From contig JABDQA010000231.1 in NCBI GenBank assembly GCA_013042475.1, forward strand, positions 1 through 41,925: DNA of 41,925 nucleotides, written 5' to 3'. Within the stretch, counting starts at the first letter, position 1. Every line of letters starts with the position of its first letter. The notes beneath the pieces are model-generated. The model did not search any database and was not told the DNA's origin. It worked only from the letters and a program-made list of their open reading frames with translations. This document shows, piece after piece, positions 26,212 through 34,000 of the stretch. The position numbers were made by a program, and so were the translations under genes. This DNA comes from Desulfofustis sp. Its GTDB lineage: Bacteria > Desulfobacterota > Desulfobulbia > Desulfobulbales > Desulfocapsaceae.

Positions 26212-28167
26212 ATGCTCGAGTTATCCAAAGGTGCCGACATTCTAGCAGTGGTCGGGGGAATCACCTCACTCGCCGACGCACAGAAGATCATTGATGAACA
26301 TATTGATGATATAAATCTCAAGAAACTCGCACCCATTACCACTCCAGACGCGCTGATCAAAATCGCCAATGCCATCGTGCACTGCAAACCGGATGCAGTG
26401 TTTATCAACACGGGCAGCGAGGAGGACGTCAACTGGATCAAACAGTACAGTCTTGAAAAGGGTGAGGAGCGCAAGCTCGCCAAACAGGGGCACACCATTC
26501 ATTTTGACCTGCCCCAGGATCAGGCTCGCCTGGTCAACCAGACCTTTTATATCATCAACGAAGGCGAGAAGATGAGCTCACTGGCCAAGTCACTGCTGCG
26601 CGACGAGGCCACTGAATATGTGCGCACTTACATGGACGGTATCATGAAGGGACTGACCATGATGATCGGCTTCTACAGCCGTGGCCCCGTAGGCGCCGAG
26701 GCCTCGGTACCGGCTATCGAAATCAGCTCCTCGACCTATGTGCTTCACTCAGCAGAACTGCTCTACCGCAACTGTTATGACAAATTCGACAGCGAGGCCG
26801 AGCGGATGGGAATTTTCTTCACCAACGTGCACTCGGAAGGTGCAAACCGGCCCGAAGACGTACCCAATGCCAGAATCTTCATGGACAGGAGCTGGCTGAC
26901 CACGTTCTCCTGCTACTGCACTTACGCCGGTAACACTTTGTTGATGAAAAAGGGCAACCATCGTTTCTGCGTCGATTACGCGACCTATCACAAAACAGGT
27001 GAACATCTCTCCGAGCACATGTTCATCACCGGACTCACCGGCCCGAGCGGCCGTAAAACTTACATGGCCGGTGCCGCACCTTCGGGCTGCGGTAAAACGA
27101 CAACGGCCATGGTCGGCACCGACTTCATCGGTGACGATCTTGCCCAGTTATGGGTCGCCGACGACGGTACCGTGCGCGCTATCAACCCCGAGAAGGGCAT
27201 TTTCGGCATCGTCGAGGATGTCAACCGTGAGGGTGACCCCTACCTGATGGATTGCCTCAGGGGAGAAGGCACAGAAGTAATCTGGTCCAATGTGCTCATC
27301 GACGAGCATGACGTCCCGCACTGGGTTGGAAACGGCGAGACGCCTCCAGAGCGGGGTATAAACTTTCAGGGAGAATGGTGGGCCGGCAAAACCGATGAGG
27401 ACGGCAACCCGGTACCCATCTCGCATAAAAACTCACGCTGTACGCTGCTCAACGAGGCGATCGCCAACCACAACGTGGAGGCGGCCGATGATCCGGCCGG
27501 CGTGCCGGTCAAAGTCATCACCTACTCTGGCCGTGATAGCGATACAATGCCCCCCGTCTGGGCCGCAAAGTCCATGGACGAGGGAGTGGTCATCGGCGCT
27601 TCGATCGTCTCCCAGGCTACTGCCACGGAGGTAGGCGTGACCGGCGTCCGCCGACAGCCCTGGGCCAATGCGCCTTTCATTCCGGGTGCTCTGGCGGACT
27701 ATATGGAAGCTCAATTCCAGTTTTTCAATTCGGCTAAACTCTCGGACGAGGGCAGACCGGTAATGGCCGGACTCAACTATTTTCTGACTCACGAAAATCG
27801 CGGCGGCTCCGGCTCGGGGCTGCTGGGGGAGAAAAAAGACGTGAAGGCCTGGCTTGGGTGGCTCGAGCTGCTCGCCAACAAGGATGTCGAGGCCATCGAT
27901 TCGCCCATTGGCTGGCTGCCATATTACGATGATCTCAAGAAGCTCTTCGACACGATTGATAAGCAGTACCCGAAATCCTTGTACGACATGCAATTTTCTC
28001 TCTACGTCGACAAGATCCTCGATAGGATCAAGGGGCAGACTGAGGCTTACAAGGAAGAGGAGAATGTTCCCCCCACGCTCTTTACGATCTACGAAAAACA
28101 GAAGGGTGAGTTGCTCGCTTTGAAAGAAAAATATGGGTCGGTGGTCAGTATCGATGAGCTGAGCTGA
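26212..28167 (+). CDS. pckG: Phosphoenolpyruvate carboxykinase (GTP)
   Basis: A 651-residue GTP-type PEPCK, interconverting oxaloacetate and PEP for gluconeogenesis or anaplerosis. Recognisable features are FINTGSEEDVNWI, GFYSRGPVG, HMFITGLTGPSGRKTYMAGAAPSGCGKTT (the active-site Cys and kinase-1a P-loop), LWVADDGTVRAINPEKGIFGI (kinase-2 metal Asp) and the guanine-binding end NAPFIPGALADYM. AAGGAGTG precedes the ATG. A promoter and a strong terminator bracket it, so it is a single-gene unit. Confidence 0.96.
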   Translation: MLELSKGADILAVVGGITSLADAQKIIDEHIDDINLKKLAPITTPDALIKIANAIVHCKPDAVFINTGSEEDVNWIKQYSLEKGEERKLAKQGHTIHFDLPQDQARLVNQTFYIINEGEKMSSLAKSLLRDEATEYVRTYMDGIMKGLTMMIGFYSRGPVGAEASVPAIEISSSTYVLHSAELLYRNCYDKFDSEAERMGIFFTNVHSEGANRPEDVPNARIFMDRSWLTTFSCYCTYAGNTLLMKKGNHRFCVDYATYHKTGEHLSEHMFITGLTGPSGRKTYMAGAAPSGCGKTTTAMVGTDFIGDDLAQLWVADDGTVRAINPEKGIFGIVEDVNREGDPYLMDCLRGEGTEVIWSNVLIDEHDVPHWVGNGETPPERGINFQGEWWAGKTDEDGNPVPISHKNSRCTLLNEAIANHNVEAADDPAGVPVKVITYSGRDSDTMPPVWAAKSMDEGVVIGASIVSQATATEVGVTGVRRQPWANAPFIPGALADYMEAQFQFFNSAKLSDEGRPVMAGLNYFLTHENRGGSGSGLLGEKKDVKAWLGWLELLANKDVEAIDSPIGWLPYYDDLKKLFDTIDKQYPKSLYDMQFSLYVDKILDRIKGQTEAYKEEENVPPTLFTIYEKQKGELLALKEKYGSVVSIDELS

Positions 28168-28187
28168 TCATCGGATCGTTGAGAACC

Positions 28188-28219
28188 AAGGCCGCCCGCC
28201 CTTAGGGCGGCCTTTTTTT
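28188..28219 (+). terminator. Rho-independent terminator of pckG
   Basis: Arms GGCCGCCC (28190-28197) and GGGCGGCC (28205-28212) are extended by A-T pairs around a 7-base loop and followed by seven T. It lies 20 bases after the pckG stop. Confidence 0.93.
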
Positions 28220-28365
28220 ATGGCCGTCCTGAAAATTTATCTTGTTACCCAATCTCTGCATTCCGCATTAATGTTTTAATCTCGGACGCACCCGGTCGCG
28301 TAAAAATCGCCACACGTGCTTTAATCTTGAGCCAGAATACTAAATCTCACAGGTAGCCACGTTTT

Positions 28366-29268
28366 ATGGAAGCTGCCCAGTCACCTGAACCCGAAGTTAT
28401 CGTCTTCACCTCGGAAGACATGATGCTGGTCGATACCTGTTCGCTGGTGCTTTCTGCCAGGAATATCGCCCACCGCATCGAGAGGAGGGACGACGGGCCG
28501 GCCTCGATCCTGGTTAAATATGAGACCGAACAGGAAGCGGCGTCGCAGTTACGCACCTATTTTCGGGAAAACAGGAACTGGCCGCCCCCAATTATCGACA
28601 ACCAGATTCAACCGTTATCGACCAGCCTGCCGGTGATTTTGACGATGGGGGCTTTGGCCTTGTTTTATTATGTGACCGGTCCCTACGACCCTGAGTCGAT
28701 CTGGTTCTCAGCCGGCGCCGGCAACAGCTCTGCAGTGCTCAGGGAGGGCCACTATTTTCGTCTCGTCACAGCACTCTGCCTGCATTCCGACTTCTCCCAC
28801 CTGGCCGGCAACGTGCTCATCGGCGGCTTCCTCCTTCATTTCTACCTGCAAATCAGCGGCACCGGTATAGGCCTGCTGTCGGTCCTTGGCGCCGCGGCGG
28901 CCGGTAATTATATCAACGTGCTGGTGCACGGTCCCGGCCACATCTCCATAGGCTTTTCCACTGCCGTGTTTGCTATGATCGGCCTGCTCAGCGCCCACCA
29001 GATAATCGAGCACAAGCGGGGCTTTGGCATCAGGATGCTCGTTCCGTTAATGGCCGGGGCCGGACTTCTGGCCATGCTCGGCAGCTCAGGAGTGAGGACC
29101 GATCTCGGAGCGCACCTCTTTGGTCTCGTGGGCGGACTGGCACTTGGAATTATCTTCGGACTGCTGCCGACCGACCGTCTCAAAACTTCATCATTCGTGC
29201 AGACCGGCTGCCTGCTTATGACAATCTTCATCGTACTGGTATGCTGGAATACAGCCCTGGCTCTCTGA
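28366..29268 (+). CDS. Rhomboid-family intramembrane serine protease with N-terminal cytosolic domain
   Basis: This 300-residue protein has a soluble N-terminal part (residues 1-75, VIVFTSEDMMLVDTCSLVLSARNI), resembling the DUF2007-type signal-transducing domain. About six membrane helices follow. The catalytic dyad is visible: S198 in IGFSTAVFA and H250 in GAHLFGLVGG. The HxxxN oxyanion motif is H145-N149 (HLAGN). It cleaves membrane proteins within the bilayer, but its target is unknown. It stands alone between the pckG terminator and the hflKC promoter. Confidence 0.9.
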   Translation: MEAAQSPEPEVIVFTSEDMMLVDTCSLVLSARNIAHRIERRDDGPASILVKYETEQEAASQLRTYFRENRNWPPPIIDNQIQPLSTSLPVILTMGALALFYYVTGPYDPESIWFSAGAGNSSAVLREGHYFRLVTALCLHSDFSHLAGNVLIGGFLLHFYLQISGTGIGLLSVLGAAAAGNYINVLVHGPGHISIGFSTAVFAMIGLLSAHQIIEHKRGFGIRMLVPLMAGAGLLAMLGSSGVRTDLGAHLFGLVGGLALGIIFGLLPTDRLKTSSFVQTGCLLMTIFIVLVCWNTALAL

Positions 29269-29318
29269 GTCTTCAAAAGAGGTTCAGAAGCGTGATGAAT
29301 TACTTCCCGATGGTTGAT

Positions 29319-29347
29319 TTGTAAGCATTAATACTTACCACTATAGT
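29319..29347 (+). promoter_or_regulatory. hflKC promoter with palindrome in the spacer
   Basis: TTGTAA and TATAGT (5/6) lie 17 bases apart, about 84 bases before hflK. The spacer is nearly filled by GTAAGCATTAATACTTAC (29321-29338), an 18-bp palindrome with one mismatched pair, a good operator candidate. Confidence 0.5.
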
Positions 29348-29430
29348 CAGATTTCAGATGGTCAGATTCGCCGGCTGGATGTTCAGGGGCAGTCTGATTT
29401 TTATTTAAGCAAAGCAAAGTGGAGACATAA

Positions 29431-30546
29431 ATGTCAAACCAAGATCAACAACCTCCCTGGGGGCGGAAGAGACGCCCTCAAACGCCAGAGGAGATTGTCG
29501 CGCAACTGATCAAGAAACTGCAAGATATGTTTTCGGGTCAGAAGAAGCCGCCCCCTCCCGGCGATGGTGAGCCGCCTTCAAAACGGACGGCGCCCAGCCC
29601 TTTTTCAATAATTTCCAAGGTGCTCATCCTGGCCCTGGTCATCATTGTCCTTCAGGGCCTGTACCAATCGTTTTTCAAGGTCGCTCCAAACGAGGTCGGA
29701 ATCGTTCTGCGCTTCGGGAAATACAACCGCACCTCACAGCCCGGGCTGCATCTAAAAATCCCCTATATTGAGGACCTGGCCAAAGTAAACGTGCGCCAGA
29801 TCCAGAAGCAGGAGTTCGGCTTCAGAACCCGGACGCCGGGTCAGAGAACGACCTTCGACAACCGCGGCTACGACATGGAGTCGCTGATGCTCACCGCCGA
29901 CAAGAACGTCATCAACGTGGCCTGGATCGTTCAGTATCGGGTTGGCGACCCCTTCAACTATCTGTTCAAGATTCAGGATGTCAAACAGGCTGTCCACGAC
30001 CTTTCCGAAACGGTAACAAGGAGGGTTGTCGGCAATATGGACTTTGACTTCGTGCTCAGCAACCGCGACCTGCTCGCGGCTGAAGTTCGGCAGGAATTGC
30101 AGGAGCAGCTCACCTTTCTTGAGGCAGGCATAGATCTGGTCACTGTCCAGTTCCAGGACATCAACCCGCCCGACCCGGTGAAGCCGGCCTTCAACGAGGT
30201 AAACGAAGCCGACCAGGATATGAAGCGGCTGGTCAACGAGGCTGAAGAGACCTACAACCGGGTTATACCCGCCGCCCGCGGCAATGCCCTGAAGATTGTC
30301 GAGGAGGCCCGTGGTTATGCCACAGAGCGGGTCAACAATGCGGTGGGTGAGACCACCCGATTCCTGGACATCCTCAGCGAGTACGAAAACGCCCCGGACG
30401 TCACCCGTCAGCGCATGTATCTGGAAACCATGCAGCAGGTGCTGCCCACCGTCGAGAACATCTACATGCTCGACGAGTCTCAGCAGGGTCCGCTGCCGCT
30501 GTTAAACCTGCGCAAAGAAAGCCAATCGGTCCAGCAGGGCCAGTAA
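29431..30546 (+). CDS. hflK: HflK, FtsH-associated membrane protein
   Basis: A 371-residue prohibitin/SPFH protein that with HflC forms a large cage around FtsH and modulates its proteolysis. The N-terminal 60 residues are Gly/Pro-rich and charged (SNQDQQPPWGRKRRP). A single membrane anchor lies near residues 62-85 (IISKVLILALVIIVLQ). The SPFH domain follows (NEVGIVLRFGKYNRT, PGLHLKIPYIE), then a coiled coil rich in Glu and Ala (NEAEETYNRVIPAARGNALKIVEEARGYA). GGAGACATAA precedes the ATG. Confidence 0.94.
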   Translation: MSNQDQQPPWGRKRRPQTPEEIVAQLIKKLQDMFSGQKKPPPPGDGEPPSKRTAPSPFSIISKVLILALVIIVLQGLYQSFFKVAPNEVGIVLRFGKYNRTSQPGLHLKIPYIEDLAKVNVRQIQKQEFGFRTRTPGQRTTFDNRGYDMESLMLTADKNVINVAWIVQYRVGDPFNYLFKIQDVKQAVHDLSETVTRRVVGNMDFDFVLSNRDLLAAEVRQELQEQLTFLEAGIDLVTVQFQDINPPDPVKPAFNEVNEADQDMKRLVNEAEETYNRVIPAARGNALKIVEEARGYATERVNNAVGETTRFLDILSEYENAPDVTRQRMYLETMQQVLPTVENIYMLDESQQGPLPLLNLRKESQSVQQGQ

Positions 30547-30559
30547 AAGGAGGATATCC

Positions 30560-31492
30560 ATGAAACAGATTACTAATTTTCTCCTGATCGGACTGGTGCT
30601 GTTCGGAATCATCGTGGTATATGACGGTTTCTACATCGTCCAGGAAGGCAAGCAAATCATGATCACCCAGTTCGGTAAACCGATCGGCTCCCCGAAAACC
30701 GATGCCGGACTCTATCTTAAAGTGCCATTTCTCCAGCAGGTCAACGAGTTCGACAAAAGGATCTTCATCTGGGACGGAGACCCAAACCAGATTCCGACCA
30801 ATGACAAGACCTTCGTCTACCTGGACGTCTCCGCCCGCTGGCGGATCGCCGATGCGCTCAAATTCATGCAGGCGGTGCGCACCGAAGCACGGGCCCAGTC
30901 ACTGCTTGACGATATTATCGGCGGTACGGTGCGCGACATGGTAAACAAGAACAATCTGATCGAGATAATTCGGAGCTCCGACTGGTCGCTTGACACCATG
31001 ACCCCGTCAAACCAGGAGCCCGGTACAAAACCAGTACGGGGGCGCGACGTGATCACCGATCAGGTGCTGGAAATCGCCTCCCGGGCCATGCCGCAATACG
31101 GCATCGAGCTTAACGATGTGATGTTTCGCCGGGTCAACTACATCGAGTCGGTGCGTCAGCGTGTGTATGATCGGATGATCTCCGAGCGTAAACGAATCGC
31201 CGCAGAGAAACGCTCGATAGGTGAAGGTCAGAAGGCGAGAATTCTCGGTACGGTTGACAGGGAACTTCGTGTAATTACCTCCACCGCCAACCGGGAGGCG
31301 GTTGAGATAAAAGGTAAGGCGGATGCCGAGGCGACGAAGATTTACGCCGACGCCTTCAGCCAAGATCCTGAATTTTTCTCTTTCATGAAGACCCTGGAAA
31401 GCTACGAGAAAGTCATCGGGGAAAACACCTCGATGGTCATCTCATCTGAGTCTGACATTTACAAGTATCTGAGAAGAATCAGCCCCGAGTAA
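30560..31492 (+). CDS. hflC: HflC, FtsH-associated membrane protein
   Basis: A 310-residue partner of HflK with an N-terminal anchor (FLLIGLVLFGIIVVYDGFYIV), the SPFH core (QIMITQFGKPIGSPKTDAGLYLKVPFLQQV) and the family end ADAEATKIYADAFSQDPEFFSFMKTLESYE. It begins 13 bases after hflK behind AGGAGG-like GGAGGAT. A perfect terminator follows the stop by 5 bases. ftsH is not in the window. Confidence 0.95.
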   Translation: MKQITNFLLIGLVLFGIIVVYDGFYIVQEGKQIMITQFGKPIGSPKTDAGLYLKVPFLQQVNEFDKRIFIWDGDPNQIPTNDKTFVYLDVSARWRIADALKFMQAVRTEARAQSLLDDIIGGTVRDMVNKNNLIEIIRSSDWSLDTMTPSNQEPGTKPVRGRDVITDQVLEIASRAMPQYGIELNDVMFRRVNYIESVRQRVYDRMISERKRIAAEKRSIGEGQKARILGTVDRELRVITSTANREAVEIKGKADAEATKIYADAFSQDPEFFSFMKTLESYEKVIGENTSMVISSESDIYKYLRRISPE

Positions 31493-31497
31493 TCCAA

Positions 31498-31538
31498 TGA
31501 GGGGACACAATTGAATTGTGTCCCCTCATCTATTTTTT
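31498..31538. terminator. hflC terminator built on a long perfect palindrome
   Basis: Arms TGAGGGGACACAATT (31498-31512) and AATTGTGTCCCCTCA (31514-31528) pair over 15 bp around a single base, followed by a T-run at 31533-31538. It lies between converging genes and may serve both. The arm sequence recurs in weaker form elsewhere in the window. Confidence 0.85.
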
Positions 31539-32231
31539 CTTAAGCTCTCCGGGTCCGGGATCATCCCCGGCCGTCGGATAGGAAGGATTCTGTCCAACTA
31601 CAAAAGGAATACGCCCCTTTCGTTCGAGCACGAGTTCGAAACGGTCCAGTTGCTCTTCGTCTTCTATGACACTGACGCCAAGCTTATCGAACCGGCAGTT
31701 GCAGTGGCTCAGCTGAGCCTCGCACCAGGGACACTGCTCCACCGGACAGCCCAGGATATGCAGTTCGCCTGCCGCGACGCCGCAGGCCACACAGACGCGG
31801 GGTGAACTGGTCGATTCCGGGGCATGCATCGAGGGCAAATGGGCGGGACTGGTACCGGTCTTCTCCCAGAAATCTTCGCGGCTTTTATATTGAAAATGGT
31901 TGAGGATCGATTCATCCTCGATACCGTCCTTAAACTCACCCAACAGCAGTACCTGGTTGTCGGCATGCAGATACAGGTAGTCGTGACGGGTCGACTGCAG
32001 AACGACGAGGTCGAACCCCTGTTGGCTGGCGATGATTTTCAGATCGACGGCCATCTCTTCCCGGGCTTCGGGCAAATTTGAATAGTAGGAGCGCAGCAGG
32101 GAAACGGCAGCCGGGCTATGACGATATTTTTCATAGACCGCCAGCGCCTGATCCTTTTCTTCCGGAAGCACTCCATACTCGATGAGCAAGGGGAGTTCCA
32201 GATGAGCCATTTCCTCCTTCAATCCTGTCAT
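31530..32231 (-). CDS. Unrecognised protein with a zinc-ribbon-like cysteine cluster
   Basis: A 233-residue soluble protein. The first 130 residues are helical and acidic (LELPLLIEYGVLPEEKDQALAVYEKY), with DLVVLQSTRHDYLYLHADNQVLLLGEF in the middle. From about residue 146 come eight cysteines in pairs: CVACG, GCPVEQCPWC and HCNC, followed by FDKLGVSVIEDEEQLDRFE. The pairs look like a metal-binding ribbon. The C terminus is Pro/Gly-rich with terminal lysines. I do not recognise the family. It is transcribed alone, convergent with hflKC. Confidence 0.75.
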   Translation of the reverse strand: MTGLKEEMAHLELPLLIEYGVLPEEKDQALAVYEKYRHSPAAVSLLRSYYSNLPEAREEMAVDLKIIASQQGFDLVVLQSTRHDYLYLHADNQVLLLGEFKDGIEDESILNHFQYKSREDFWEKTGTSPAHLPSMHAPESTSSPRVCVACGVAAGELHILGCPVEQCPWCEAQLSHCNCRFDKLGVSVIEDEEQLDRFELVLERKGRIPFVVGQNPSYPTAGDDPGPGELKKK

Positions 32232-32648
32232 GATTGATAAAACTCCGTCATTATTCTATCAGGCAGAACCGATGTACCTGGCAATTCTGCATTTCATCCC
32301 TGTGCCATATTTCACCTATAAGTACTCTCTCCCGGTCAGGCAAAAAGATAAGGGCGCCGGGCCGTTGCCGGGACCCGAGATAAATGAATTTGCCGAAACC
32401 GGCTTTTCCGGCTATACTGGATCAGCTTTACAATATGACTGCAGCACTCCTGCAGCAGTCATCCGTCCGCAACAACCACTGTGCGACACTAATCCTGACA
32501 GGCGATGTCTACTGGTTCTCTACTGCCCGACCAGGCGATCAGCACCGCGCTGCACCCGGCCAGAGGTCGGTCTGTCACAGCCGCAATGCATGCACAACAG
32601 CAGAACAGGATGATCGTCGACAGACAAACTAGAGATGACGAGGATACT
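32232..32648 (+). other. 417-base gene-free leader region of citrate synthase
   Basis: Open frames here do not resemble known proteins. A hairpin with 8-bp arms ATGACTGC (32435-32442) and GCAGTCAT (32455-32462) lies about 190 bases before the gltA ATG. No convincing -35/-10 pair was found. The citrate synthase frame extends in from 32505, but those extra residues are not family sequence. Confidence 0.4.
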
Positions 32649-33947
32649 ATGACCAATCAGACAGCACAATTAACCATCGATGGACAGACCTACGAGCTGC
32701 CTGTGGTCGAGAGCACCACCGGAGAAAAAGCGATCGACATACGCAACCTGCTGCGCGACACGGGCTTGATCACCTTAGACAGCGGCTACATGAATACCGG
32801 TTCCTGCGAATCCGGCATCACCTACCTGGACGGCCAGAACGGCATCCTCCGCTATCGGGGCTATGATATTGCCGATCTGGCCGAAAACTGCGTCTTCATC
32901 GAGGTGGCATACCTGTTGCTTACCGGTGAGCTCCCCAATGAAAAGGAATTCGAGAAATTCCGCAGCGACATGATTCGCTACGCATTAATCCACGAGGACA
33001 TGATCCACTTCTTTGATCATTTCCCGCCCAACGCCTCGCCGATGTCCATCCTGTCGACCATGGTGTCTACCCTGCATGATTTCTATCCGGAGATGGACCT
33101 TGATGAGGATCCCTACGGCGGCATCACCACCGCCACCGCCCGGCTGCTGTCCAAGATCAGGACCATTGCCGCTTTTTCCTACAAGAAAAGCATCGGCCAT
33201 CCGCTGGTCTATCCCCGGGCTGACCTGAACTACTGCTCGAATTTTTTGAATATGATGTTCCATCGTCCCAATATGCCCTACAAGATCGAGCCGCTGATGA
33301 CCTCGGCGTTGAACAAGCTGCTCATTCTGCATGCCGATCACGAGCAGAACTGTTCGACCTCCACGGTGAGGCTGGTGGGCAGCGCCGGGGTTCGGCTTTA
33401 CCCCTCGGTGGCCGCCGGAGTCGGGGCTCTCTGGGGGCCGCTGCACGGCGGTGCCAATGTGGCCGTCATCAGGATGCTGGAAACGATCTATGCCGACAAC
33501 AGGGACTTCGACAAGTATATCAACATGGCAAAGGACCCCAACAGCCCTTATCGGCTCTCCGGTTTCGGTCACCGGGTTTACAAGACCTATGATCCCCGGG
33601 CCAAGATCATCAAGAAAGCGAGCCATGACATCCTGACCACGATGGAGGTCGATGATCCCCTGCTCGAGATTGCCCAGGAACTCGAACGGCGGGTGAGCGA
33701 GGATGACTATTTTGTTTCCAGAAACCTATACCCCAACGTTGATTTCTACTCGGGAATCGTCTACCGGGCGATGGGCATACCGACCAACATGTTCACCGTT
33801 ATGTTTGCCCTTGGGCGCCTGCCGGGCTGGATTTCCCATTGGCAGGAGATGCATATGGACAAGGAAGCCAACCGCATCGGACGGCCTCGCCAGATCTATC
33901 AGGGCGTGGTCAAGCGTCCCTTCGCGCCGATGGAGGATCGACCCTAA
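32649..33947 (+). CDS. gltA: Citrate synthase (type II-like)
   Basis: A 432-residue protein, the usual size. It condenses oxaloacetate and acetyl-CoA. Key blocks are GYMNTGSCESGITYLDGQNGILRYRGYDI at the N terminus, NKLLILHADHEQNCSTSTVRLVGSAG with a catalytic His, GPLHGGANVAV, SGFGHRVYKTYDPRA and NVDFYSGIVYRAMGIP with the catalytic Asp. I chose ATG 32649 (GAGG at 7 bases, then MTNQTAQLTIDGQTYEL) over an earlier in-frame ATG, since the N-terminal beta domain begins there. Confidence 0.95.
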   Translation: MTNQTAQLTIDGQTYELPVVESTTGEKAIDIRNLLRDTGLITLDSGYMNTGSCESGITYLDGQNGILRYRGYDIADLAENCVFIEVAYLLLTGELPNEKEFEKFRSDMIRYALIHEDMIHFFDHFPPNASPMSILSTMVSTLHDFYPEMDLDEDPYGGITTATARLLSKIRTIAAFSYKKSIGHPLVYPRADLNYCSNFLNMMFHRPNMPYKIEPLMTSALNKLLILHADHEQNCSTSTVRLVGSAGVRLYPSVAAGVGALWGPLHGGANVAVIRMLETIYADNRDFDKYINMAKDPNSPYRLSGFGHRVYKTYDPRAKIIKKASHDILTTMEVDDPLLEIAQELERRVSEDDYFVSRNLYPNVDFYSGIVYRAMGIPTNMFTVMFALGRLPGWISHWQEMHMDKEANRIGRPRQIYQGVVKRPFAPMEDRP

Positions 33948-33959
33948 AATACATGAGCG

Positions 33960-33983
33960 GGGACATGATGGCTATTGTGTCCC
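33960..33983. terminator. Candidate hairpin between gltA and polA
   Basis: GGGACATGAT and the facing ATTGTGTCCC pair over 10 bp with two wobbles, between two converging genes. No strong T-tract follows. Its right arm matches the hflC terminator palindrome (ATTGTGTCCC). Confidence 0.4.
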
Positions 33984-34000
33984 TTGAAACGGTTCCTGCG

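Noticed and set aside
28188-28219. Possible CRISPR-like or attachment-site repeat
   Set aside because: It is a single hairpin with a T-run and is fully explained as the pckG terminator.
32230-32613. Plus-strand 127-codon frame upstream of gltA
   Set aside because: Composition is unlike the window's proteins, with no ribosome site and no recognisable motif.
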